This document shows positions 52,477 to 60,493 of a DNA stretch of 64,000 nt, piece after piece. Source of the stretch: Promicromonospora sp. AC04 (GTDB lineage Bacteria > Actinomycetota > Actinomycetes > Actinomycetales > Cellulomonadaceae); assembly GCF_003058225.1 (NCBI RefSeq), contig NZ_QBUG01000011.1, forward strand, positions 1 through 64,000, given 5' to 3'. Every line of letters starts with the position of its first letter. The stretch's first letter is position 1. Position numbers and translations under genes: made by a program. The notes below the pieces were generated by a model. It saw only the letters and a list, made by a program, of their open reading frames with translations, searched no databases and had not been told where the DNA came from.

Positions 52477-52590
52477 GCTCAAGGAGGAGCTCCATGAAGA
52501 CACCGATTGGCTCAGTGCCCGGCACGCAAGTGCGCGGGTAGTTCGAGCCCCTCGCGCCCCGTACGAACTACTGGGGTCGCAACATCTCCC
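52477..52590 (+). pseudogene. Decayed partial duplicate of the esterase 5' end
   Basis: About 114 bases, including the ribosome-binding site, copy the start of the next gene. GCTCAAGGAGGAGCTC occurs identically at 52477-52492 and 52795-52810. The ATG at 52494 opens MKTPIGSVPGTQVRG and then hits TAG; beyond it FEPLAPRTNYWGRN still parallels IESLAPQVNYWGRD of the intact gene. The two copies differ by many substitutions and one three-base indel, so the duplication is not recent. Between the copies, 52591-52794, I see nothing definite. Confidence 0.75.
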
Positions 52591-52811
52591 GAACGGACGG
52601 AAGCGGCCGCAGCCCGCTCACCCAGCGACCTCGGCACGGACCCTGTCGATCGCATGGCAAAAGGGTTCGCGTCACTCACGTGCTGCCTGGTCAACGGCCA
52701 GCTGGAACGACCGCAGGCTCCGCAGCCATGCCCAAAGTGCCCACGAAGGGGTGGTTCGCTCGTGCCCGATGCCGGGCAACGCTGCTGGCCAAAAGCTCAA
52801 GGAGGAGCTCT

Positions 52812-53792
52812 ATGACGACAACATCGATTGGCCCGGTGCCAAGCGCGCAGGTGCGCAGGTACATCGAGTCCCTCGCACCCCAGGTGAACTACTGGGGTCG
52901 CGACCTCTCCGCGCTGCGGAAGCAGGTCCGCGAGCACGCACTGGCATTTCAGGGTCCGCTGGAACAGGTGGCCTCGGTGGAGACGGTCGACGCCGGAGGG
53001 GTTCCCTCGAGGCTCTACCGACCGCGCGGCAACGAAGAGGACGTTCTGGTCTGGATCCATGGCGGCGGCTGGATGCTCGGCGACCTGGACAGTTGCGAAG
53101 GCATCGCGCGAGCACTCGCGAACCGTGCCGGATGCGCCGTCCTCGCGATCGACTACAGGCTCGCACCCGAGCACCCGTTTCCGGCGGCATTCGACGACAC
53201 ATGGAGCGCGATCGACTGGGCCCGACGGAACTTTTCCAGGGTCGCGGTTGGGGGCGACAGCGCCGGTGGCAATCTCGCGGCAGCAGCCGCCCTCAGAGCG
53301 AGAGACTCTCAGGTCGATCTGGCGCTGCAACTACTGGTGTACCCGGTACTGGACAGCACCATGGACACCACGGCCAAGCGGCGATTCGTCGAGTCGTATT
53401 CGAACTTCGCAGGGTGGGGCGACTACGGCAGAACCACGCATGAACGGATCGGGTACTTGTGGGGCGCATACGTTCCTGACGAGCTGATGCGGCGATCCCC
53501 CGCAGTCTCGCCATCGCGCGCCAAGACGTTGTCGAGCGTTTCACCGGCGATCATCATCACCGCCGAGCACGACATTCTTCGTGGGGAAGCCATCGAGTAT
53601 GCCAGCCGGCTGCGCCGGGATCAGGTTCCCGTCGAGCTCCACGACTACGCCGGTCAGATCCACGGATTCTTCGAGAAGCTCGGTGTCATGGCAGACGCGA
53701 TAGACGCCGTGAACAAGACCGGCACGGCATTACGGCGAGCATTCACCAACCACGGAACGGCGTTGCGTACGCCGTCCGAGAACCACTCCTGA
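52812..53792 (+). CDS. Alpha/beta hydrolase (hormone-sensitive-lipase family esterase)
   Basis: A 326-residue esterase. The oxyanion-hole HGGGW (about 77-81), nucleophile elbow GDSAGGN (about 145-151), acid Asp in TAEHDILRG (about 252) and His in QIHGFFE (about 284) are all present, so the HSL triad is complete. AAGGAGGAG precedes the ATG. It is the first gene of an operon with an ABC sugar importer and a TetR regulator, so it may remove acyl groups from an imported glycoside; that is inference. Confidence 0.9.
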   Translation: MTTTSIGPVPSAQVRRYIESLAPQVNYWGRDLSALRKQVREHALAFQGPLEQVASVETVDAGGVPSRLYRPRGNEEDVLVWIHGGGWMLGDLDSCEGIARALANRAGCAVLAIDYRLAPEHPFPAAFDDTWSAIDWARRNFSRVAVGGDSAGGNLAAAAALRARDSQVDLALQLLVYPVLDSTMDTTAKRRFVESYSNFAGWGDYGRTTHERIGYLWGAYVPDELMRRSPAVSPSRAKTLSSVSPAIIITAEHDILRGEAIEYASRLRRDQVPVELHDYAGQIHGFFEKLGVMADAIDAVNKTGTALRRAFTNHGTALRTPSENHS

Positions 53793-53801
53793 GGAGACAT
53801 C

Positions 53802-55169
53802 ATGCGTACCAGCAAGACTCCGTCCCGGCCAAGCAGGCGAACGAGCTATCGGATCGCGCTGCCAGCAATCCTTGCTGCCCTGCTGGCATCCTGTGGTGCC
53901 CCGGGCGCACAGAGCCCCCTTTCCGACACGCCAGAAACCGTGAGCACGAGCATCGGTGATGCGCCGGTCACCCTCAAGGTGCTTGTGTCAACACCCGATG
54001 TACCGCTCTACGAGGAGCTCGGCGCCGCCTTCCAGACCAAGCATCCCAATGTCACCGTGCAGGTGACCGGCGAAGACTTCAACAACCTGACGACGAACGT
54101 ACCTCGCCTGATATCCGGCACCGAGGTGCCCGACCTGGTCCGGCTCGCATCCTTCGGAAACCTGGTCAAGGACCACCTCCTCACCAATCTCGATCCGTAC
54201 GCCGAAGCGTACGGATGGACCGAGTGGCCGCAGTCCCAGTTCGCATCCACTCGCGTCGCTGATGACGGACGGCAGCGTGGCACCGGGCACTTGTACGGCG
54301 CCGGGCCAGGATTCGGGCTGACGGGCGTGTACTACAACAAGTCGCTCGCGGCTCAGATCGGAATGACTGAGCCGCCGGCCACGCTCAGCGCCTTTGAAAG
54401 CAGCCTGGAAAAGGCGAAGAACGCTGGTCTCCTGCCGATCATGGTCAACGGCAAGGACGGAGGACTGGCGTATCCGCTCCAGAACCTCCAGATGAACTAT
54501 GCGGGCAGCACCCAGGTGGTCCAGGACTGGAACTACAACAAGCAGGGCGCCTCCATCGACACGTCCGCACTGGTAGACGCCGCCGCGACGCTCAAGGGCT
54601 GGAGCGAGGACGGATATCTGCCGGAGGACGTGAACAGCATCGATCAGACACAGGCTCCCGCCAGGTTCGCCGAAGGCGAGGGTGTCTTCTTCCCGAGCGG
54701 GAACTGGCAGGCACCAACCCTTCAGGGCGCAGGCAAGGATGAGTTCGGGTTCTTCCTCTTCCCGCCCGAGGAGGTCGGCGACCCATTCACCGCGATGACC
54801 GCCGCCGGCGTCCTGGCCATTCCCGCCAAGTCCGAGCAACGCGATGCGGCGGCCGCATTCCTGAACTTCATCCAGACGGATACCGACGCCCGCCAAAGCA
54901 CCCTGGACCTTCTCGGCCTCCCACCCGCCGGGCCCTCCGACGCGCCCATGCCGGACTCCGAGCCCGGATCCCTGGTCGCCAGCACCGTCGAGTCCTTTCA
55001 GGCGCTGCTGGACAGCGACGGCCTCGTCGACTTCATGTCGAACTCGACCGCGTCGATGCACGCGAACACACTGGTCCCGCAGACGCAGCTTCTCGTGGGT
55101 GGGAAGACGACCCCCGCTGAGTTCTCCACAGCCATCCAGGACGGCTACGAGAATGACGCAGAGCAATAG
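53802..55169 (+). CDS. ABC sugar-importer substrate-binding lipoprotein
   Basis: A 455-residue family 1 solute-binding protein. The signal peptide ends LLASC with lipidated Cys31. The mature chain shows the fold's EELGAAFQTKHPNVTVQVTG opening, GVYYNKSLAAQIG (about 175) and FPSGNWQ (about 290). Such proteins bring oligosaccharides or similar polyols to MalFG-type permeases. GAGGAGA lies five bases before the ATG, and the gene begins nine bases after the esterase. The ligand is unknown. Confidence 0.92.
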   Translation: MRTSKTPSRPSRRTSYRIALPAILAALLASCGAPGAQSPLSDTPETVSTSIGDAPVTLKVLVSTPDVPLYEELGAAFQTKHPNVTVQVTGEDFNNLTTNVPRLISGTEVPDLVRLASFGNLVKDHLLTNLDPYAEAYGWTEWPQSQFASTRVADDGRQRGTGHLYGAGPGFGLTGVYYNKSLAAQIGMTEPPATLSAFESSLEKAKNAGLLPIMVNGKDGGLAYPLQNLQMNYAGSTQVVQDWNYNKQGASIDTSALVDAAATLKGWSEDGYLPEDVNSIDQTQAPARFAEGEGVFFPSGNWQAPTLQGAGKDEFGFFLFPPEEVGDPFTAMTAAGVLAIPAKSEQRDAAAAFLNFIQTDTDARQSTLDLLGLPPAGPSDAPMPDSEPGSLVASTVESFQALLDSDGLVDFMSNSTASMHANTLVPQTQLLVGGKTTPAEFSTAIQDGYENDAEQ

Positions 55170-55177
55170 GTGAAACC

Positions 55178-56122
55178 ATGACAATGAAGTCGATTCCCGT
55201 GAGGCCGAGCCTCAATTCGGAGGAGCCGCCACCTCCCCCACTTCCCGCTCGGCGACGGCGTCCAACACATCGGTGGATTGGACTGGTGTGGGTAGCGCCT
55301 GCGCTGATCATGTATTCCGTGTTCGTGCTTTACCCACTGGGCCAGTCAGTGCAGTTCTCGTTCTACAAATGGGACGGCATCGGGCCCGCGACGCCTGCGG
55401 GACTGGACAACTGGAGGGCAATCTTCACCGAACCCGAGCTGTTCGGATCGGTCATCAACGCATTCATCCTCATCATCTTCTACACCGCCCTTCCGGTCAG
55501 CCTCGGGCTTGTCACAGCAAGCCTCATCCGAGAGCTCCGGGTCGGAACATTCAACACCGCGGCACGGGTCGTGTTGTTCATCCCGCAAGTGCTGCCGCCT
55601 GTGGCGGCCGGCATCGCGTGGACCTGGATGTTCTCCACCGAAGGTCTCGTAAACCAGGCCCTCCGAGCGGTTGGCCTGGAGTCCCTGACGCGCGCGTGGC
55701 TCGGAGATTTCACGTTCGCGCTGCCGGCCGTCGGCGTCATCGGCTTCTGGCTGTCGCTCGGATTCTGCACGGTCCTACTGCTGTCCGGCATCGGCAAGAT
55801 CGACCCGTCGCTCTATGAGGCGGCCCGCCTGGACGGAGCCGGCCGCATCGCCGAGTTCTTCGCGGTCACCCTTCCAGGGCTCCGTCAAGAGATCGCCGTC
55901 TGCGCAACCATCACCACGATAGCGGCCCTGGCCAGCTTCGATGTGGTCCAGATCGCGACCCAGGGCGGCCCGGGCTATCAGACGATGGTGCCGGGTGTGG
56001 AGATCTACCGGCTCACCTTCCTGGAACAGCGGATCGGGCAAGCCTCAGCGCTCGCCGTATTCCTCGCGGCACTCGTACTGCTCGTCATCTGGCCCATTCA
56101 ACGAATCGGGAGGCACGAATGA
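55178..56122 (+). CDS. ABC sugar-importer permease (MalF/UgpA type)
   Basis: A 314-residue permease with about six helices and a proline-rich cytosolic N-terminus (EEPPPPPLPARRRRP, residues 13-27). The coupling motif SLYEAARLDGAGRIAEFFAVTLP (about 210) fits the MalF/UgpA EAA loop. The gene starts eight bases after the binding-protein gene and its stop overlaps the next permease by ATGA. Confidence 0.92.
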   Translation: MTMKSIPVRPSLNSEEPPPPPLPARRRRPTHRWIGLVWVAPALIMYSVFVLYPLGQSVQFSFYKWDGIGPATPAGLDNWRAIFTEPELFGSVINAFILIIFYTALPVSLGLVTASLIRELRVGTFNTAARVVLFIPQVLPPVAAGIAWTWMFSTEGLVNQALRAVGLESLTRAWLGDFTFALPAVGVIGFWLSLGFCTVLLLSGIGKIDPSLYEAARLDGAGRIAEFFAVTLPGLRQEIAVCATITTIAALASFDVVQIATQGGPGYQTMVPGVEIYRLTFLEQRIGQASALAVFLAALVLLVIWPIQRIGRHE

Positions 56123-56949
56123 GCGCCGGCTCGTCGACCGTGCACCAAGGCATCTCCCGCGCCGTCATCCTCGTGGCGCTCATGCTGTTCGCGGTCCTGC
56201 CCCTGCTCAGCATGCTGACCGCGGCGCTCGCACCGCAGAACAGCACCCCGCCCGGGCTCGCCTGGCCCGAGGATCCGCAATGGAACAACTTCGTCGACGC
56301 CTGGACCGCTGCGAACTTGTCGGCGCTCTTCCGATCGAGCGTCCTTATCGTGCTGGGCGTTGTCCCTGCCGCCGTCGCCATGGCCACCGCGGCCGGGTAC
56401 GGGCTCGCGCAGCTCAACATACCTGGCGGCAAACTCGTCAACGCTCTCTTGCTCGTCGGCCTGACGCTCCCGTTCGAGGCGCTCATCACGCCCCTCTACT
56501 ACAACATTCGCAGCATGGGGCTGCTGGGCACTCGCTGGGCCGTCATCCTGCCTCTCATCGGGCTGCTCATGCCGTTCGGAGTGTTCTGGATGCGATCAAG
56601 CTTTCTCACGGCAGAGACAGCCCTGACAGAGGCGGCCAAGATCGACGGCGCCAACCCATGGCAGATCTTCCGGCAGATCCAGCTGCCGCTCGCAGTGCCT
56701 GCCGTGTCGGCGCTCACCATATTGTTCTTTCTGGCGACCTGGAATCAATACCTGCTGCCGCTTGTGCTCATCGATGATCCGACGATGCGTACTGTCGCCG
56801 GCGGCCTGGGCGCTTTCCAAGGTGAACACGGTACCAACATCGCACTGTTGTGCGCCGGTTCATTGCTCATCATCGCCCCTTCCCTGATCGTATTTCTCTT
56901 CTTTCAGCGCCACTTCGTCAGAGCCCTCCTCCAAGGAGCCGTCAAGTAA
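56119..56949 (+). CDS. ABC sugar-importer permease (MalG/UgpE type)
   Basis: A 276-residue six-helix permease, partner of the preceding gene. The EAA loop reads ALTEAAKIDGANPWQIFRQIQLP (about 172). No ATPase is encoded in this operon, so the importer must borrow one from elsewhere, as many MalFG-type actinobacterial systems do with a shared MsiK-like subunit. The ATG overlaps the preceding stop. Confidence 0.92.
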   Translation: MSAGSSTVHQGISRAVILVALMLFAVLPLLSMLTAALAPQNSTPPGLAWPEDPQWNNFVDAWTAANLSALFRSSVLIVLGVVPAAVAMATAAGYGLAQLNIPGGKLVNALLLVGLTLPFEALITPLYYNIRSMGLLGTRWAVILPLIGLLMPFGVFWMRSSFLTAETALTEAAKIDGANPWQIFRQIQLPLAVPAVSALTILFFLATWNQYLLPLVLIDDPTMRTVAGGLGAFQGEHGTNIALLCAGSLLIIAPSLIVFLFFQRHFVRALLQGAVK

Positions 56950-56967
56950 CCACGTTAGGATAAAGGT

Positions 56968-57603
56968 ATGGGACGACGAGACGACCACCAGGTCGCAAAG
57001 AGGCCCGACGGCGTCAAGAAATCTGTATCGGCAAAAGGCGAGGCCCGGAAGAAGCTGATCGTCGATGCCGCTACTCGACTTGTGGCGCACAACGGGTCTC
57101 GCGGCACCAATCTTGCGGAGATCGCCGCCGAGGCCGGAGTATCACAAAGCGGCCTTCTCTATCACTACCCGAGCAAGGAGGAACTGCTCAACGCGGTGCT
57201 GGATCAGCGCGACGAGGCAGAAGACGCGGTTCTTTGGCAAGACGCCGACTCAGGCCTCGGCATACTCGATACCATCGCATACAACGTCACCCGCTGGGCC
57301 AGCCATTCGCACGCGGTAGGCATGCATACCGTGCTGGTTGTCGAGAACCTTGGCGACGACGGCGCCCTCCACCCTCGGCTGGCCCGCCGGTACCACCTGA
57401 CCGCTGACCGGATCAGTTCGGTCCTCACAGCCGCTCAAGATCGCGGCGAGATCCGCGGAGACGTCGATACCCACCTCAAGGCGATCGAGATCATCGCCTT
57501 CATCAACGGCCTGGAGACTGCCTGGCTGCTCGACCCCGAGATCCCGGTAGCCATGACCGCGAAAGCCTGGGCAACCCAGCAGCGGCTCGCGATGACGACG
57601 TAG
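56968..57603 (+). CDS. TetR-family regulator of the esterase/ABC operon
   Basis: A 211-residue TetR protein. The helix-turn-helix lies at residues 20-70 (AATRLVAHNGSRGTNLAEIA; SQSGLLYHYPSKEELL). It begins 18 bases after the last permease gene, preceded by AAAGG, so it is the last gene of the operon. The palindrome at 52426 is its likely site. It converges on another TetR gene 15 bases away. Confidence 0.9.
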   Translation: MGRRDDHQVAKRPDGVKKSVSAKGEARKKLIVDAATRLVAHNGSRGTNLAEIAAEAGVSQSGLLYHYPSKEELLNAVLDQRDEAEDAVLWQDADSGLGILDTIAYNVTRWASHSHAVGMHTVLVVENLGDDGALHPRLARRYHLTADRISSVLTAAQDRGEIRGDVDTHLKAIEIIAFINGLETAWLLDPEIPVAMTAKAWATQQRLAMTT

Positions 57604-57617
57604 CCATGGCAGCTCTG

Positions 57618-58199
57618 CTAGGGGCGCCAACCTTCAAGCGCCATGTCGGCCACTTCGTCGAGCTGTTCGTGATCAACGCCGGTGGCAGCCTGGACAGCGA
57701 TGCCAAACGCCACGGACATGACGTAACGGGCAAGCCGCCCGGGATCCGCACCACCCGGAAGGTCACCCTCCTCGACAGCCCGCCGAAAGCGCTCCTCGAG
57801 CATCCTGCCGCCGGCCTGACGCCAAGCCACGAGCACATCATGCGCACCCCGACCGCCCTCACCGGACACGAGCGCAGCCTGTACTCCCAGGCATCCGTGC
57901 GGGCTGTCTGGAAGGGTCGTGGCTCGGGCAGCTCCATGAAGCCACGCGTCGACCACCGCTCGTGCGGTCGGCTCCGCCAGGGCCCTCGACGCATAGGACG
58001 CGGGCCCAGCGGTGTAAAGGTCCAAGGCCTTTCGGAACAGCTGCTCCTTGTTACCGAAAGCGGCGTACATGCTCGTCTTTGTGATTCCCATGGCTCCGGT
58101 GAGGTCCATGAGACTTGACCCCTCGTAACCGTGGGCCCAGAACACTCGCAGCGCGCGATCCAGGGCAACGTCGATGTCGAACTCTCGCGGACGTCCCAT
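57618..58199 (-). CDS. TetR-family regulator
   Basis: A 193-residue TetR protein opening with GRPREFDIDVALDRALRVFW and a helix-turn-helix GITKTSMYAAFGNKEQLFRK (about 40-60); the C-terminal part resembles the TetR_C_33/YxaF-like class. The ATG at 58199 is preferred for the usual GRPREF start; 58223 is the alternative. A TACC-N4-GGTA palindrome lies upstream, suggesting autoregulation. No obvious target gene is adjacent; the FAH-family gene is separated by a terminator. Confidence 0.88.
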   Translation of the reverse strand: MGRPREFDIDVALDRALRVFWAHGYEGSSLMDLTGAMGITKTSMYAAFGNKEQLFRKALDLYTAGPASYASRALAEPTARAVVDAWLHGAARATTLPDSPHGCLGVQAALVSGEGGRGAHDVLVAWRQAGGRMLEERFRRAVEEGDLPGGADPGRLARYVMSVAFGIAVQAATGVDHEQLDEVADMALEGWRP

Positions 58200-58233
58200 G
58201 ACAGCACCACGTGTACCACCCATTCCACTAGCA

Positions 58234-58245
58234 TACCATCCGGTA
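58234..58245. promoter_or_regulatory. Candidate autoregulatory TetR operator
   Basis: TACCATCCGGTA is a short inverted repeat, TACC-N4-GGTA, of the type bound by small TetR regulators. It lies 35 bases before the TetR ATG at 58199. Confidence 0.5.
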
Positions 58246-58310
58246 CAGATGTGCTCGGCGAGCCCGCCCCGCCGTCGGCGCAGCGAGCGTCGCCGCCGCT
58301 TGGCCACATG

Positions 58311-58350
58311 GCCATGGCCCTTCCCCGCCGAAGCTGGGAAGGGCCATGGC
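58311..58350 (-). terminator. Strong 15-bp hairpin terminator after the FAH-family gene
   Basis: GCCATGGCCCTTCCC (58311-58325) pairs perfectly with 58336-58350 around a ten-base loop. It lies 20 bases after the stop of the leftward FAH-family gene and before the TetR gene. No T-tract is evident, as is common for actinobacterial terminators. Confidence 0.8.
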
Positions 58351-58370
58351 TGTGCCGGTGTGGCGAGCCT

Positions 58371-59615
58371 TCACTCGGTCTCGGAGCGCGGTCCAGGGAC
58401 GATGGTGGTGAAGATCTGGCCGAGGCCCTCGGCACGGGTGACGATCTCGTCCCCCGGCTGGAGGTAGACGCCTGCCTCGTGCGCGTCCCGCACATAGACG
58501 TCCAGGGCGGACGCGACGACGCTCTCGGCGTTGGTGCCGAGGCTGCCGGCCCACTCCATGAAGCCGAGGAACCGCTGCCGGGTGTCCGGGGCGCGATAGA
58601 TCACGCCCTCCGGGGTGCCGCTCTGGATGACGGTGCCCTGTGAGATCACGCCGGCCTCGCGGGTCAACGGGATCTGCTGGCCGTCGCTGTCCCAGGTGCG
58701 GCCGCCGATCGTGAGGACCTTTTCGATAACGGTCGGGGCGTCCCAGACCATCTCGGCAGGGTGCGCGCGCTGGCGCAGGTCGCCGTTGACGAAGAGGTCG
58801 AGCTCCAGGTCCTTGTAGTACGACTGCCAGTCGGCGGGGATCACGAACAGGTCGCCGCTGCTGAAGAACCCGGGCTGGCTCTTGGCGTTGGTGAAGCCCG
58901 CGCCGCTGGCCAGGTCGTCGACGTCGATCTGGCTGACGAGCAGCTCCCTGTCGGTCCAGTCGTTGCTGAGCACCAGCCCCATGTGCTCGGGCGTACCGGT
59001 CTCGGCGGTGATGTCGTTCAGCGCGACCAGGCCGAGCTCGACCTCGTAGTCCAGCAGGCCGCCCGCACCGGCCGGCAGCGGCTCGTTCGAGTCGGTGAGG
59101 GCGCCGATCTTCGGGAACAGGTAGGGCTCCTCGATCGTCGCCTCGGTCTGGTGCTCGACGTAGTTGGTGCCCGTGCCGATGTGGTCGGTGTGGGTGTCGA
59201 TGGCCGTGAGCACCTCGGAGGCGGGCACGGTGACCGGCGGCAGCGCGGCGTTCGTCGCGATGTCCTGCAGCGCCCGGTAGCCGAGCTCGTTGAAGGCCGC
59301 GATCGGCTCGGTGAAGGTGGTGCCGGCCGCCGCGTTGACGTCGACCCCGGTGATCTTGTCGCCCGAGTACTCGGTGACGGCCAGGACGGTCGGGCCTGAC
59401 CCGGCGTCGACCCGCGCGAAGGTGAGGGCGGTGGCCGGGTCGGCGATGTCGACGCCCTGGGTGACGCCGGGCTCGATCTTCTCGGAGTAGACGAGCGGGA
59501 ACTCGGCGGGGATCGCCCGGACGACGGCGTAGGAGCCGACGGCGGCGACGGCCAGGCCTGCCACGACGCTGACGCTGATCGTGGCCGCCTTCCGGCGGCG
59601 GGACGTGGTGCGCAT
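58371..59615 (-). CDS. Membrane-anchored fumarylacetoacetate hydrolase-family protein
   Basis: A 414-residue protein with an N-terminal basic stretch and one helix (about 9-33), so the body should face outside or be secreted. The FAH domain (about 130-400) shows YVEHQTEATIEEPYLFPK, a DYEVELGLV strand and QSGTPEGVIY. The usual metal ligands Glu-Glu-Asp appear to be kept within these blocks. FAH-family enzymes cleave C-C bonds of 2-oxo acids or decarboxylate them in the cytosol; an exported member is unusual. AGGAGAA precedes the ATG. The LuxR/kinase pair next door is a possible regulator. Confidence 0.75.
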   Translation of the reverse strand: MRTTSRRRKAATISVSVVAGLAVAAVGSYAVVRAIPAEFPLVYSEKIEPGVTQGVDIADPATALTFARVDAGSGPTVLAVTEYSGDKITGVDVNAAAGTTFTEPIAAFNELGYRALQDIATNAALPPVTVPASEVLTAIDTHTDHIGTGTNYVEHQTEATIEEPYLFPKIGALTDSNEPLPAGAGGLLDYEVELGLVALNDITAETGTPEHMGLVLSNDWTDRELLVSQIDVDDLASGAGFTNAKSQPGFFSSGDLFVIPADWQSYYKDLELDLFVNGDLRQRAHPAEMVWDAPTVIEKVLTIGGRTWDSDGQQIPLTREAGVISQGTVIQSGTPEGVIYRAPDTRQRFLGFMEWAGSLGTNAESVVASALDVYVRDAHEAGVYLQPGDEIVTRAEGLGQIFTTIVPGPRSETE

Positions 59616-59685
59616 GATGATTCTCCTCGTTCGGGTTGTGCCGTGTTCCGGCGGTGGCCCGAACGTAGGAAGGCAGGCCGGCCCG

Positions 59686-59696
59686 GATCATCACCC
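59686..59696 (+). promoter_or_regulatory. ATCATCACCC element before the FAH-family gene
   Basis: The plus strand reads GATCATCACCC, about 72 bases before the leftward FAH start. A matching [A/G]TC[A/G]TCACCC occurs at 61775-61784 before the kinase gene. Together they are candidate sites for the neighbouring response regulator. Confidence 0.4.
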
Positions 59697-59764
59697 ATCC
59701 GGTGCACGTGCCCCGTACGCAGGTACTGGCGATATCGACAGCCGCGAGCGCCCTCGGACGAACG

Positions 59765-59800
59765 GCGCCTCCTCCCCCGCGAGTGCGGGTGAGGAGGCGC
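59765..59800 (-). terminator. Hairpin terminator after the response regulator
   Basis: GCGCCTCCTC pairs with GAGGAGGCGC, and inside it CCCGC pairs with GCGGG around a GAGT loop, giving a 15-pair stem with one mismatch. It follows immediately after the response-regulator stop at 59801 in the direction of transcription. Confidence 0.8.
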
Positions 59801-60493
59801 TCAGGCCGTGTCGCCCGCGAGTCCCGAGGACCCCGGTGTGACAAGTCCCGTCTCGTAGCCGAGCATCACCGCGTGCACGCGGTCGCGGAGGTGGAGCTTG
59901 CTCATGATGCGGCTGACGTGACTCTTGGCGGTCTGCTCGGCCATGTAGAGGATCTGGCCGATCTCGGCGTTCGACCTGCCGGTCGCGATGAGCAGGAACA
60001 CCTCTCGCTCACGATCAGTGAGGCTGTTGAACACCGTCATCGGCACCAGACCGTCAGGTTTCCTCGCGACGAACTGCTCGATGAGCCGGCGGGTGACCTG
60101 CGGTGCGAGCAGCGAGTCCCCTCGCGCCACGACCTGGACGGCGGTGGCGAGCTCGCGGACCCCGGCGTCCTTGAGGAGGAACCCGCTGGCCCCCGCTTCC
60201 AGGGCCGCGTAGACGTACTCGTCGATGTCGAAGGTGGTCAGCATGATCACCCGGGGGACGTTCGCGGCGCCGGCCGGGCGGGTCAGCTTGCGGGCCGCGT
60301 CGATGCCGTTCATCTTCGGCATGCGGACGTCCATGAGCACCACGTCGGGGTGGAGCACCCGGTTGCGGGCAAGGGCCTCCTCGCCGTCGCCGGCCTCGCC
60401 GACGACAGAGATCCCGTCCTCGGCGCCCAGCAGGGCGGTCATGCCGGCCCGGAACATCGGCTGGTCATCGACGACCAGGACACGGATGCTCAT
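59801..60493 (-). CDS. LuxR/NarL-family response regulator
   Basis: A 230-residue regulator. The receiver domain has Asp9-Asp10, the phosphorylation site Asp55 in VVLMDVRMPK, the Thr of MLTTFD and the Lys of LLKDAG. The LuxR helix-turn-helix is LTDREREVFLLIATGRSNAEI (about 160-180). All key residues are present. The start at 60493 overlaps the kinase stop (ATGA). Confidence 0.94.
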   Translation of the reverse strand: MSIRVLVVDDQPMFRAGMTALLGAEDGISVVGEAGDGEEALARNRVLHPDVVLMDVRMPKMNGIDAARKLTRPAGAANVPRVIMLTTFDIDEYVYAALEAGASGFLLKDAGVRELATAVQVVARGDSLLAPQVTRRLIEQFVARKPDGLVPMTVFNSLTDREREVFLLIATGRSNAEIGQILYMAEQTAKSHVSRIMSKLHLRDRVHAVMLGYETGLVTPGSSGLAGDTA

